The notes under the pieces are model-generated. The model was not told where the DNA came from, ran no database searches, and saw only the letters and a program-made list of their open reading frames with translations. The translations under genes and the position numbers were made by a program. Of a stretch of DNA of 48,740 nt, positions 21,924 through 32,448 are shown piece after piece. The stretch comes from CAZVFX01 sp964626565. Its GTDB lineage: Bacteria; Myxococcota_A; UBA9042; CAIXZC01. The DNA lies in contig CAZVFX010000050.1 in assembly GCA_964626565.1 (NCBI GenBank), forward strand, positions 1 to 48,740, read 5' to 3'. Positions within the stretch are counted from its first letter, which is position 1; each line of letters starts with the position of its first letter.

Positions 21924-24900
21924 ATGAAAGCTGGGAGGTTCTTCAAAATTTCGGGCCTGCTCGCAGCCGCGCTGATGTTATTGGCGTCGTGCGCTGCGGA
22001 AATCGGCGACATTGACCGGACAGAGCCCAACAAGGTGAAGAAGTCCGACCTCAAGGGCATCTGGTTCTACCAGGTAACCGCCATCGAGGCGCCGGTGCCG
22101 AACTCGATTACGTTCGACGGCGAGATGGCCTACATGGGCGGGTACCGGGTGATCTTTGACATCCAGGAAGACTACCTGTTCGTGTATCCGGTCACCGAGC
22201 TGTGGGCCGAAGGTGCGGACGCGGATTGGCACACGTCCATGATCAGGAACTACTGGGACGAAGGGAAGAGCGACGAGTTTCTCGAGATGTACGTCGGTCA
22301 GCCCGTCGCGGCTTTCGAGATCGTCAGCCACTTCGACGTGATTCGGAAGTACAACCCGCAAACCGGGGAGCAGAGCAACATTCTCATCGAGGATGAGGAT
22401 GACAATCTCTGGCACGAGCGGGAGTACGTCCGGGTGAACTGGTCGAAGAATGACATCGAGGTTCCCCTGTTCATGATGGGCGCCGCGCCTGAGCCGGTGG
22501 ACTACTACGTCCAGGAGTTCGAGGAAGACAGCCCGGATCGTTTCGAGCTGACCGAGGATGCGCTCAACTTCGTGAACAAGGTTTTCATGAAGCCCATGAG
22601 CCAGAACTGCAACCTCTTCGGCCTGGCTTCCTACGACTGCGCCGGAGCAGTGGTCAAGATCCGCAACTCGTTCCTTAAGGTCGACCCCAACAACGACTAC
22701 ATTCCGTTGCACTACGCCCAGGCGACGATGCAGGAGAAGTTCGGCTTCTTCCTCACCGAGCGCTTCGGGTACGACGTCAACCACGGGATCAAGTACTCCG
22801 ACAACAAGACGTTCATCAACCGGTGGAATCTGTGGACCGATTCCCGCACCAAGGTAGACATAGTCGACCCCGACAGCGGCAACATTGCACGCTGCCTCAA
22901 CGACACCGATTGCGAGGGGCTTCACGACGGCCAGGTGCACTGCTGGTTGGAGGAAGGGTGGTTCTCGGAAGGTCACTGCGTGACCTGGGACACGGTGGCT
23001 CCCCACAACCGGGGCGTACAGCCGATTCTTTATCACCTGTCTGCGTCCTGGCCGGAGGAATACATGCGTTCGGCGTACGTGGCCGCGGACGAGTTCAGCA
23101 GGCCCTTCAAGGACGCCGTCGCTTGGACGCAGTTCTACAGCGAGAAGGGTTGGTACGACGTGAAGTACTGCGAAACCAACGAAGATTGCCTGGGAGACAC
23201 CGCGCCGGTGCTTGACCGGGACATTATGGATACCCACGCCCGCTTCTGTGACGCCGACTACGAAAAGAGCGTTCCGCCTTCCGAGCGGCTGTGCAATGTG
23301 GGCCTCCCCGAGTCTCAGTGGGTCTACCAGTACTGTGCAAGCGGTGTTTGCGCGGCCAAGGCGACTTGTAATTCGGACGCACCCTGCCCCATGGGCCAGG
23401 CGTGCATCAAGTCCTCCGCCGGCGCCTCCAACGGCGTTTGCCACGAGTGCACCACCGACAACTGCGACCTTGGCAACAAGAATGATGCAGGCTGGGCAGA
23501 GGTGGTCAAGAAGACCATGGATCGCGGCTCCTACTCCATGTACTGGGTGGAAGGTGGCGCAGGTCCGGAATTCAGGCTTTCAGCCGATGACCCTGTACCG
23601 TTCATGGAATTGGGGCAGACCCAGGTGGTGTTCATGCACCTTGCCCGGGACATCGGGGAGGTGCGGTTGGTGGACGACAGGAACGGCGCCGAGCTTGACG
23701 ATACGTGCCTCCTTCCTGCGGGCGGGACGTTTGAAGGTGCATCCTACCAATACGCTTCCGACCCCGGTTTCTGCAACGCCAACTTCAAGTGCCCTGCGGG
23801 CCAGGCGTGTTTTGCCAATGCGTGCCACGAGTGCACAAATGCTGCCGGATGCGCGGCTGAAGAGTTGAATGACGGCTGGAAGAAGGTTGACCATCTCATT
23901 CAGAGCGACTTCTGCATGCTGGACCTTGGCTTGACCGATGACGACAAGCCGGTTTCCTCAGATACGCGTACGTTCAGCGTAGTCGACGTGTCGTCGGGGG
24001 CAACCATCGCAACGTATCCCTTTGGAGTCCTTAAGGATAAGCACGTACAGACCTTTGTGCTGGTGGGCAACCAGGAGAAGGCTCATCTGCTCATGGCTTC
24101 GTCCGAGTACGACGACGTGAATACCAATCGCGCCCTGGCGCAGGTTCGGTTCGTGCACGGCGTGCCCGGTGGCGGCGCGGTTGACTTCGGGCTTGACGCC
24201 AGTATGCGGTTCGATGCCGTCGGTTTCGGCGAAATCACCAAATATACCGGCCTCACCCAGGAGAACAACCGGGTGATCATCCTTCCGGCCGGCACCCACG
24301 GCGAGGTTAGCTGCTTCAGCGACAACGGCGTCGGGATGTGCATGGGTTGGCGCCAGGAGTTGACCGAGGCGGACCTGCTCCGGGTGGAGGAGATTGAAGC
24401 TTCCCTCCCCGAGCTGTTTGTTATCTGCGAAAACATCTACTCCGGCGACTCTTGCAGTGAAGCTGAGCGTACCGCGCCCAAGGGCGAAAAACTGGCGATG
24501 CAGAACGATTGCCGCTACTGGTACGAGGACGATGCCGGCGAATTGAGGAACCCCTGCGCTGAAGTGATCGCTCCCCACGAGGGCAAGAATCACGGCGACC
24601 TCCGGTACAGCCAGTTCTACTGGGTGTCCGAAGACCAGGCGTCCTCTCCCCTGGGGTACGGGCCTTCCCAGCCCGACCCGGTCACCGGCCAGATCTACTA
24701 CGGCATCGCCAACATTTATGGCGGTGTGATGATCAGCTACGGTCAGTACGGAAAGGACCTCTTGGACCTGTCCACGGGCAAGCTGCCGGCGGAAGACATC
24801 GCGACGGGTAAGTACATCAAGGAGTATATTGAACACAACCACAACTACGACGGCGCGTACGAGTCGCTTTACGCACCTCTGGGCGTGGATACAGAGAAGT

Positions 24901-27875
24901 TGAACAAATACCGCAAGCCGGTGAAGCGCTTCTGGTACACTGAGCAGGAGATGTCCAAGATCAAGGGCTTCCTCGCTTCTGATGAATTCCGGGAAATTGC
25001 TACCGACCGCGCCAAGTTCATGAAGAAGAACCTGGAAACTCTGCCTCCGTCCATGAGTGCTGAGCAGATGAATGCTCGGTTCAATCGGGTGCGGGGCACG
25101 TGGCTCGAAGACATGATGATTACCGAGGAAGTAAAGAACATCGGGACGGGCGGGACCATGAATCCCGACTTTGCAGTGGCCGCGGGCGACATGAACGCAT
25201 TGTCACCGCTGAACTGGGCCGACCCGGAGAAGATCATGGCCGATGACAATCGGCTCAAGTTCCTCGCAGAACACAACTACTACTCCCGCGAGCTGGTGGA
25301 GCCGTACGTCTACGGCACCGCGATCGAGGTGCAGGAGTTTTGCCAGCAGGCCGACAATCTGGCCAACTACGGCGGCGAAGAGGAAACCTGCCAGGTGCGG
25401 CGTATCACCGAGTTGATGCTGGACGGTGTGCTGCAGCACGAGATCGGGCACACCGTGGGCTTGAGGCACAACTTCGAGGCGTCCTCGGACCTCTTCAACT
25501 ACCATGATGAGTTCTATAGCATTCGCGACCTGGACTACCGCCCCTGCTATCGTGAAGGTCCCATGAGCTGCGTGTTCGGGCAGAAATGCCGTATGTTCTG
25601 CCAGGATGACAGCTTCTGCATGCCGGGCACCTCCTGCCAGGAAGTGGAAGTGATGTGCGAGCAGAACTCCGACTGCCTGCCCTACGACCCCAACAACGAC
25701 TACTGGGCGTTGAAGGATGCGGACGGCAATGTGACCCTGGACTTCAAGACCTGCTACGTCTGCAGTGATGAAGGGTTGTGCGTGGTCAAGGAGAACGCGG
25801 CTGCTGAATGTCCCGGTGTGAACGCGTGCGTGAACCAGTATTACGAGCCCACGGGCGCGTGTTGGGCCAAGCAGAAGACCTACGAAGAGTGCACCTCGGA
25901 TACTGATTGTGGAGCGCTGGACGGAGCTGTCTGCCAGAAGAAGGATGAGGAGCTCTGGGGCCGTTGCGCCACGCGTGCGGTAGCCGATGACAAGGGCGTG
26001 TGCCTGGGCGGTTACAATGCCGGCGGCGCGGGCGACGTTTGCCGCAAGGACGACAGTTGCGATGCGGATGCGGGCAAGTGCAAGTTCGACGCGGCCCGTG
26101 AGTGCGCAGATGATGACGACTGCCAGGTGACCTACCAGCCGGTGGTTACCGAGTCAGCCGACATGGAGCTGGTGAAGATGTTCGTGCCGAGAGGGTACCT
26201 GACTCCCGACGAAGCCGAGAAGGGAAGGATCGAGTACCAGTACTCCTCCATCATGGACTACGGCGGCACCATCAACTTCGATGTTCACGGCCTGGGCAAG
26301 TACGACAAGGCCGCGCTTCGGTACGGCTATACTGAGTTGGCGGACATCTGGACCGATACCTCCAAGATCAAGGAGATCCGCACGCAGATGGCCGTCGACT
26401 GGGGCCTTAATGAGTTGGTATGGGCCGGTTGGCTCACCGACCCGTCGTACCTGGGCTCCCCCTTCTTCTTCCACGCCTGGCTGACATTGAGCCAGTTTAT
26501 CGGCGTCAAGGAGAACCTGGAGCGTGTCCCGGCCCCCTACCGGAAGATCCGGCTGGAGCGCCAGGCGCTGAATTCCGAGGACCGCGGCGTCCACGATCTG
26601 AGCTATCACGAAGTTCCCTACATCTACTCGGGTGACGAGTGGCGCGGCAACTACATGGTCTACATTTTCGACGTGGGCGCGGACATCCTTGAGGTGCTCT
26701 ACCATTCGTGGAGCAAGCTGCAGGAATACTACGTCTTCGACGCGTTCAAGCGTGAGCGCTGGGGCGCCTACCGGGGGGCTGACCCGACATACTACTTCAG
26801 CAGAATACTCTCGCGGTGGTTCCCGCCGCTGCAGGATGCGGGGCGGTTCAACGCCTTGTACTCCATGATCTTTCGGGCCAACCCGGAGTTCATGGAGGAG
26901 TTGTACTCCGACTCCTTGATGTGGGGCTACCGGGAGCAGTCGGCCCGGACCGCACTGCGTATGTGCGCAGAGCTGCTCTACTCCCCGGCGCCCGGTTCCT
27001 ACCGGCTGGAAGGCCAGGGCACTGCCAATGAGCGCTATGTGAACGTCAGCTACGACATGGGCGCGGAGGGCAGCGAGTTGGATATTCCCCTGGGTCCGGG
27101 CAAGTTCCCGTACACCGCCTTCTTCGGCGATGCCGGCTACTACTACTTCGACCACGCAGCCTGGATCGGTTCCTTCTGGGAGAAGCTCGCAGCGCTGCAC
27201 ACTCTTACCTTCTCCACCGGCTACTTCTTGAGCGACAGCCTGGGAGAGCAGGTTGATATCGGAGTGGGCTCGAGCATCGGCTTCAACACCAACTACTACA
27301 CCCCGCTCAGCAACACGCTGGTGGGCTTTATCTCGGGCGACAGGCAGCGCTATTCGCCCTACCTTGACGACGACGGTTCAATGAGGCCGTTCGACCCGCT
27401 GCGTCCCCAGGTCGGGATGGATCGTCCCCGTATCGAGAGTAGCCTCGAAGGGCTGTCCATGAAGACCTACGTTTCATTGTGGGCGTACTCGTATGTGACC
27501 TCCGGCTTCGACAACGGTATCGTGGAGAGCCTGTTTATCTGCCTCAAGGGTAACGGGAGCTGCTACGACATTGCCACCGTGGATGACTTCCCCGGTGCGG
27601 AATACGCTGTGGAAACCGTTGAATTCACAGACCCGTGGAGCTTGAAGACTTACGTGGCTAAAACAACCAACTTCGACCCCGAGCGTATCGACGCTGCCTA
27701 TCTGCTGTTGCACGAAGCCAACGAATTGGTGGCTGAGTGGGATGCTATCGAGTGGGGCGAAACGGAGGAGCTGGATGTTCAGAAGGACCAGCTCGGTAAG
27801 GAAATTCACGATATGGTTGAGCTACTGGATGTGTTGTATGCGTTCAATGAGCTCTATGGCACCTTGAGCTACTAG
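21924..27875 (+). CDS. Giant metzincin-like zinc metalloprotease lipoprotein (1983 aa)
   Basis: MKAGRFFKISGLLAAALMLLASC is a lipoprotein signal; GGAGGGAG precedes the ATG. The zinc site HEIGHTVGLRHNF (His1172, Glu1173, His1176, His1182) and a later YSSIMDYGG Met-turn (Met1444) fit metzincin proteases, most like the 'zinc-dependent metalloprotease' family with a DUF4953/Met-zincin domain. Between them lies a ~190-residue Cys-rich insert (about residues 1210-1410, many C-x4-8-C pairs), absent from its neighbour. Other Cys-rich stretches sit at ~310-370 and ~480-660. The first ~200 residues share EIG-x-IDRT, SHFDV and RVNW motifs with the next gene, so the two are paralogs. It is probably an outer-membrane-attached protease; the substrate is unknown. 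It is unusually long for the family as I recall it. Confidence 0.87.
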   Translation: MKAGRFFKISGLLAAALMLLASCAAEIGDIDRTEPNKVKKSDLKGIWFYQVTAIEAPVPNSITFDGEMAYMGGYRVIFDIQEDYLFVYPVTELWAEGADADWHTSMIRNYWDEGKSDEFLEMYVGQPVAAFEIVSHFDVIRKYNPQTGEQSNILIEDEDDNLWHEREYVRVNWSKNDIEVPLFMMGAAPEPVDYYVQEFEEDSPDRFELTEDALNFVNKVFMKPMSQNCNLFGLASYDCAGAVVKIRNSFLKVDPNNDYIPLHYAQATMQEKFGFFLTERFGYDVNHGIKYSDNKTFINRWNLWTDSRTKVDIVDPDSGNIARCLNDTDCEGLHDGQVHCWLEEGWFSEGHCVTWDTVAPHNRGVQPILYHLSASWPEEYMRSAYVAADEFSRPFKDAVAWTQFYSEKGWYDVKYCETNEDCLGDTAPVLDRDIMDTHARFCDADYEKSVPPSERLCNVGLPESQWVYQYCASGVCAAKATCNSDAPCPMGQACIKSSAGASNGVCHECTTDNCDLGNKNDAGWAEVVKKTMDRGSYSMYWVEGGAGPEFRLSADDPVPFMELGQTQVVFMHLARDIGEVRLVDDRNGAELDDTCLLPAGGTFEGASYQYASDPGFCNANFKCPAGQACFANACHECTNAAGCAAEELNDGWKKVDHLIQSDFCMLDLGLTDDDKPVSSDTRTFSVVDVSSGATIATYPFGVLKDKHVQTFVLVGNQEKAHLLMASSEYDDVNTNRALAQVRFVHGVPGGGAVDFGLDASMRFDAVGFGEITKYTGLTQENNRVIILPAGTHGEVSCFSDNGVGMCMGWRQELTEADLLRVEEIEASLPELFVICENIYSGDSCSEAERTAPKGEKLAMQNDCRYWYEDDAGELRNPCAEVIAPHEGKNHGDLRYSQFYWVSEDQASSPLGYGPSQPDPVTGQIYYGIANIYGGVMISYGQYGKDLLDLSTGKLPAEDIATGKYIKEYIEHNHNYDGAYESLYAPLGVDTEKLNKYRKPVKRFWYTEQEMSKIKGFLASDEFREIATDRAKFMKKNLETLPPSMSAEQMNARFNRVRGTWLEDMMITEEVKNIGTGGTMNPDFAVAAGDMNALSPLNWADPEKIMADDNRLKFLAEHNYYSRELVEPYVYGTAIEVQEFCQQADNLANYGGEEETCQVRRITELMLDGVLQHEIGHTVGLRHNFEASSDLFNYHDEFYSIRDLDYRPCYREGPMSCVFGQKCRMFCQDDSFCMPGTSCQEVEVMCEQNSDCLPYDPNNDYWALKDADGNVTLDFKTCYVCSDEGLCVVKENAAAECPGVNACVNQYYEPTGACWAKQKTYEECTSDTDCGALDGAVCQKKDEELWGRCATRAVADDKGVCLGGYNAGGAGDVCRKDDSCDADAGKCKFDAARECADDDDCQVTYQPVVTESADMELVKMFVPRGYLTPDEAEKGRIEYQYSSIMDYGGTINFDVHGLGKYDKAALRYGYTELADIWTDTSKIKEIRTQMAVDWGLNELVWAGWLTDPSYLGSPFFFHAWLTLSQFIGVKENLERVPAPYRKIRLERQALNSEDRGVHDLSYHEVPYIYSGDEWRGNYMVYIFDVGADILEVLYHSWSKLQEYYVFDAFKRERWGAYRGADPTYYFSRILSRWFPPLQDAGRFNALYSMIFRANPEFMEELYSDSLMWGYREQSARTALRMCAELLYSPAPGSYRLEGQGTANERYVNVSYDMGAEGSELDIPLGPGKFPYTAFFGDAGYYYFDHAAWIGSFWEKLAALHTLTFSTGYFLSDSLGEQVDIGVGSSIGFNTNYYTPLSNTLVGFISGDRQRYSPYLDDDGSMRPFDPLRPQVGMDRPRIESSLEGLSMKTYVSLWAYSYVTSGFDNGIVESLFICLKGNGSCYDIATVDDFPGAEYAVETVEFTDPWSLKTYVAKTTNFDPERIDAAYLLLHEANELVAEWDAIEWGETEELDVQKDQLGKEIHDMVELLDVLYAFNELYGTLSY

Positions 27876-27888
27876 GGGGGACAGAGCC

Positions 27889-30800
27889 ATGAAAAAGATA
27901 CTGTTACTGGCTGTTGCTACCGTCCTCACTGCAGGTTGTGCGCAGGAGATCGGAGAGATCGACCGTACCCAGTCCAACATTCTGGACAAAAAGGACCTCG
28001 AAGGTGAGTGGTACTTCAAGCGCACTGTTGTGGATGCGCAGTACCTCTCCACCTATTCCTTCATCGGCGACCAGGCCCCCATTCCCGCGGCGGAACGGGG
28101 TGTGTTCGAGATGCAGGAAGAGAACCTTTATTTCTATCGAACCTACGAGTTCACGCGCAACAGCCAGTTGATCGGCCTGAAAGCTGACGTGGACACGCCT
28201 TACCTCACCTGGCTGCCCGGGGATGACGCAGTGTTCACACCCGACCCCAATCAGTCCCGCGACTTGAAGTATGCGGAAGGTGACGTGCTGTCCGACGAGG
28301 ACGGCAAGGAAGTTTCCTGCGCCGGAAACACCATAAATGGTGGCGGCGGGATGCACGAGTTCTGCGAGTACAAGACGGCCAACGGCCTGGCTCGCTGCGG
28401 ACACGACGCGGGCACCGCGTTGAAGGACCGTACCGCGGCTGATGCGCGGTGCGTGCAGCCCACCAAGTTCATCTTCCGCGGCGCGCCCCTTGCGGTGTTC
28501 CCCATCGACTCCCACTTTGACGTGGTGTACGAATACAATCCCACCACCGGCGAAAAGACCAACGTGCTGGTGGAGAACAGTTCGGACCGATTCTGGTATG
28601 AGCGCGATTTCATGCGGGTGAACTGGGGCGACAGCCAGATCACCAACTTCCAGTTCTCCTTGAGCACCATGACCGACAACGTGGTCACGACCCTGTTTGA
28701 AGGGGACGAGGCCCCGGAAGGCGAAGAGTTGAGGATGTTCCGTGACGAAAACGGCGGCGTCGAGTACTTCGACTACCTGTCGAGCTACGTCATGTCCGGT
28801 CCCACCTGGTTCAACGAGTACTACAACGACTGGGTGCCCTACTGCGGTTTCTATCCGTGGGTTTTCGGCCGGTTCTTCGAGTGCTTCTCCGAGCAGTTCG
28901 AAATGCGCACCTCGTTCATGAAGGTGGACCCCGACGACGACTATGTCCCCCAGGACTACGACGACTTCCTGCTGGACAAGTTCGGCTACTACCGCCAGGA
29001 GCGGCTCAACTTCGACGACTACTACGAAACCACCTACGGCGTGGCCATCCGATTGATCTCCCGCTACGACCTGTGGGACATTCACCCGCAGAAAGACGAC
29101 GGCACCCTGGACTACTCCCAGATGGAGCCGCAGCCCATCGTGTACTATCTGTCCGAAGGATACCCCCGGGACCTGGTTCCCGAAGCGGTTGAGCTGGGCC
29201 GGCAGTGGGCCAAGCCGTTTAACGAAGTGGTTGAGTTCTACAAGGGCGAAGGTTCCGTGCCCGCCGGCGGCATGTTCGTCGTCTGCGAGAACAACAACGG
29301 CACCGCCCAGGAAGCGCTGGCCCAGGGGCTGCCCATTGCTGAGACCGACCCGTCTGTTTGCAAGGACATGGACTACGTCAAGAAGCACGGGGACTTGCGG
29401 TACTCATTCCTGGTGTCGGTGAATCCGCCGGCCATGAACGGTCTGTTGGGTTACGGTCCGTTCTCCGCCGACCCGCTTACCGGCAAGATTCTGTCGGCCT
29501 CGGCCCACATTTACACCGCTAACGTGCTGCGTTACGCCAACCGCGCCGCAGACATGGTGGAAGCGATGGTGGGTTTCAAGGACTACAAGACCATGGCGTC
29601 CGGTTTTGACATCACTGCCGAGGACTACCCCGAGAGCATTGCTGTCAACCCGAACCCGCCGCCCGCCAGTGTGGCGGAAGCTCAGATGCGCGTCCACGAC
29701 ATGGTGGGTGAGCAGGTGCATCAGCGGATTACCAATACGGGCCTTGAGAAGACGGACATCGACTTCACCTCTATGCGTATGAATATGATCAAGGGCGATC
29801 CGGAGTTGGAGAAGATGCTCATTCTTCCTGAGTACCGGGCCTTGTTCCGGGACTTCTCCGGCTATTTCGGTATCGGCATGAACGATCAGCAGGTGGACGA
29901 GATGAGCCTGCGGAGTTGGGCCAACCACAAGGGCGTGCAGGCGCGGCGGAAGCTGGTCAATGAGTACGGCCGGAAGACCATGTTCATGGTCGAATTCATC
30001 GATGCGGCCCTCATCGCCCACGCCAAGAAGTGGAAGACCAAGTTCGACGGCGGCATCTGTACTGCTGTGATCGACGCCATGGATGCGGGAGAAGAGCTTG
30101 CATTCAAGCCGGAGAACTTCGACCTCGTCAAGGACCAGTGCACGGCCGAGGAAGCGGGCAAGCAACGCAACCCCGAGGCCCAGCCGCGCATTACATTCTA
30201 TTCCGAGTATAACCCGTCGCTGCCCGCGCCGGGTGACACGTGCATGTACGTGGATCAAGGCGATCCGGACGTGTCGGGTTACTACTGGGTCAACACTTGC
30301 ACCGTGGAGAAACTCGGCAAGCAACTGGCCAACAAAATCCAGTACACCGAGCGGCGTGACCAGTTGGAATACTGGACCCCTTCACCCTGGTACGCGGACA
30401 CCAAGAACGACCAGGTGGCCCGGAGCCAGGCGATGGTGCGGGCCGCGGGCGAAGCGCTGCGCGCGGAGATGGTTCTGGAATTCAAGAAGGGCATCTTCAT
30501 GTCCGTGGCCATCCACGAAGTGGGCCACAACCTGGGCCTGAGGCACAACTTCGAGGGCTCCACCGACGCCATGAACTTCCCCAAGGAATACTGGGAAGCG
30601 AAGGTAGCTCTGGCTGCCGACGGCGAAACCTGGTTGCCCCTCGACCTGTGGACCGAAGAATCCCAGTTCCAGCAGGAAAAGTCGATTCGTGAGTACCAGT
30701 ACTCTTCCATCATGGACTATGGCGCCAAGTTCAACGACCTGTACCACGGCATCGGAATGTACGATTCCGCGGCCATCAAGTTCGGGTACGGCGGCATTGT

Positions 30801-32442
30801 CGAGGTGTTTGACGAAGCTCCCAACCTTGACGGATGGGACAAATACCTCCAGGACCCGAGCGATGAAGACCCCGAATCGGTGCCTTCCATCGCGCTGGAC
30901 TCAGACCTGCTGGAGCGGTTGTTCAAGCGGGTTCACTACTCCCAGTTGCCCAACGTCTTCGGGACTCCCGAAAAACTGTATGAGCGCAAGAACGTGCTCT
31001 ACTCAGACGTCAAGGGAGCCAAGTGCCTGACTGACGCAGACTGCGGCGGTGGGGATGTGTGCCGGAAGCAGCTTGACGCCGCTTACTGCTCCCCGCTGGA
31101 GCTGGTGGAAGTTCCCTACCGCTTCTGTTCCGACGAATATGCGGGCACCATGCCGCTGTGCGACCGTTGGGACCAGGGTGCGGACGAATACGAGATCGTC
31201 CGCAACTCGGTCAACGACTACTGGTGGTACTGGATGTGGTACGGCCGGTGGCGCGGTTCCACGTTCTTCGATACGTACTACTATGACAACTACAACGGCC
31301 GGATCCGGAGCCGGTTCCAGGCCATGAAGCGCCAGTTCCAGTGGTGGGCCATTCAGTACGCCCGGTACAACCAGAACGACTGGTGGGAGAAGAAGTTTGG
31401 TATCCCGTGGCACGAAGACTTCAACGGCGGCCTGGCCGGATCCATGGCCACCGACGAAGCGTTCAACACGCTCATGCAGGTGTTCGCCATTCCGGACGGT
31501 GGTGGCCTCGGCTGGCCCAACCAGTACGGCTACAACCCGGAGAACGACCGGTATGAGTTGAGGACCGACTACAACCGCGACATTCTTCAGAACCGCTTCT
31601 TCCTGGAAGAGAACTACGGAAGGTTCGGCTCCCGGCCCATGTATGCAAGCTGGATGCTGGTTGGCAACGACGCATTCCCGGTGTCGGGCGGCGCCATTTT
31701 CGACCGCCTCCATGCCTTTACCGCACTTACCGATCCCACCACCGACTTCCTGAACATTGACGAGTTCCCGGATCAGCAGAAGCACCTGATCAGCTTCTTC
31801 ACCTTCTTCCCCGATCGCATGATCAGCCTGCTCGGCGGGCTCACCACGCACAGGGAAGAGAACTACGCCGCGTGCGTGGTGGAGGACGAGCAGGGCAAGG
31901 CGATCTACGTCAAGCTGCGGGAGCGGCGCAACCTCAACGACCCCAACTTCTGCTCCAACGGACACTTCCTGGAGCCGGAGCCCACCGACTACAGCTTCGA
32001 AACCACCTGGTTCCGTCTGCCCATGTTGGCGGCCTATTATGGGATGTCGCTGATGATCAACGCCTATGACCGCAGGTTCATGGATACCACTCGCGTATTC
32101 CTGAAAGGTCACGAGGACGAACTGGAGCTGCCCGAGGACGCAGAGGTCGCGGAATTCGCGGATCCGTTCACCGGCAAGATCTACATGGCCTACCGGATGG
32201 GAAGCGACAAGACTTTCCACACCGCCCACTACCTGGTGGACCGGGCCAACATGCTGTTCAACAAGTTCGACTCACTCGAAGCGTTGCAGGAAGCCTACGA
32301 GAAGGGCGACGCAGGCTACGGCCCCAACGACTTGAAGAAGATCGTCGGCTTGCTGGAACTCATCCGCGGCCTGCACAAGCAGTATGACTACACCAGCACC
32401 GGCCCCTATGCGGTCACGCCTGACGACGCCGAAGGTTTCTAA
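27889..32442 (+). CDS. Metzincin-like zinc metalloprotease lipoprotein, paralog of the preceding gene (1517 aa)
   Basis: MKKILLLAVATVLTAGC gives a lipoprotein signal (TAGC). The zinc site is HEVGHNLGLRHNF (His876, Glu877, His880, His886), and the Met-turn is YSSIMDYGA (Met942), 66 residues on, a compact arrangement. The N-terminal motifs EIGEIDRT, SHFDVVYEYNP, ERDFMRVNW and the mid-protein HGDLRYS and LGYGP are shared with the preceding protein. It has far fewer Cys. It starts 13 bases after the previous stop with a GGGGGGAC ribosome site, so the two are cotranscribed. It probably acts outside the cell on protein substrates. Downstream, proS begins after only six bases. Confidence 0.87.
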   Translation: MKKILLLAVATVLTAGCAQEIGEIDRTQSNILDKKDLEGEWYFKRTVVDAQYLSTYSFIGDQAPIPAAERGVFEMQEENLYFYRTYEFTRNSQLIGLKADVDTPYLTWLPGDDAVFTPDPNQSRDLKYAEGDVLSDEDGKEVSCAGNTINGGGGMHEFCEYKTANGLARCGHDAGTALKDRTAADARCVQPTKFIFRGAPLAVFPIDSHFDVVYEYNPTTGEKTNVLVENSSDRFWYERDFMRVNWGDSQITNFQFSLSTMTDNVVTTLFEGDEAPEGEELRMFRDENGGVEYFDYLSSYVMSGPTWFNEYYNDWVPYCGFYPWVFGRFFECFSEQFEMRTSFMKVDPDDDYVPQDYDDFLLDKFGYYRQERLNFDDYYETTYGVAIRLISRYDLWDIHPQKDDGTLDYSQMEPQPIVYYLSEGYPRDLVPEAVELGRQWAKPFNEVVEFYKGEGSVPAGGMFVVCENNNGTAQEALAQGLPIAETDPSVCKDMDYVKKHGDLRYSFLVSVNPPAMNGLLGYGPFSADPLTGKILSASAHIYTANVLRYANRAADMVEAMVGFKDYKTMASGFDITAEDYPESIAVNPNPPPASVAEAQMRVHDMVGEQVHQRITNTGLEKTDIDFTSMRMNMIKGDPELEKMLILPEYRALFRDFSGYFGIGMNDQQVDEMSLRSWANHKGVQARRKLVNEYGRKTMFMVEFIDAALIAHAKKWKTKFDGGICTAVIDAMDAGEELAFKPENFDLVKDQCTAEEAGKQRNPEAQPRITFYSEYNPSLPAPGDTCMYVDQGDPDVSGYYWVNTCTVEKLGKQLANKIQYTERRDQLEYWTPSPWYADTKNDQVARSQAMVRAAGEALRAEMVLEFKKGIFMSVAIHEVGHNLGLRHNFEGSTDAMNFPKEYWEAKVALAADGETWLPLDLWTEESQFQQEKSIREYQYSSIMDYGAKFNDLYHGIGMYDSAAIKFGYGGIVEVFDEAPNLDGWDKYLQDPSDEDPESVPSIALDSDLLERLFKRVHYSQLPNVFGTPEKLYERKNVLYSDVKGAKCLTDADCGGGDVCRKQLDAAYCSPLELVEVPYRFCSDEYAGTMPLCDRWDQGADEYEIVRNSVNDYWWYWMWYGRWRGSTFFDTYYYDNYNGRIRSRFQAMKRQFQWWAIQYARYNQNDWWEKKFGIPWHEDFNGGLAGSMATDEAFNTLMQVFAIPDGGGLGWPNQYGYNPENDRYELRTDYNRDILQNRFFLEENYGRFGSRPMYASWMLVGNDAFPVSGGAIFDRLHAFTALTDPTTDFLNIDEFPDQQKHLISFFTFFPDRMISLLGGLTTHREENYAACVVEDEQGKAIYVKLRERRNLNDPNFCSNGHFLEPEPTDYSFETTWFRLPMLAAYYGMSLMINAYDRRFMDTTRVFLKGHEDELELPEDAEVAEFADPFTGKIYMAYRMGSDKTFHTAHYLVDRANMLFNKFDSLEALQEAYEKGDAGYGPNDLKKIVGLLELIRGLHKQYDYTSTGPYAVTPDDAEGF

Positions 32443-32448
32443 CCCCCC

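Noticed and set aside
21924..27875. Cys-rich insert in the large metalloprotease as a sign of gene fusion or frameshift
   Set aside because: The frame is open throughout, the composition is like the neighbours, and both flanking catalytic motifs are intact, so it is a true insertion domain.
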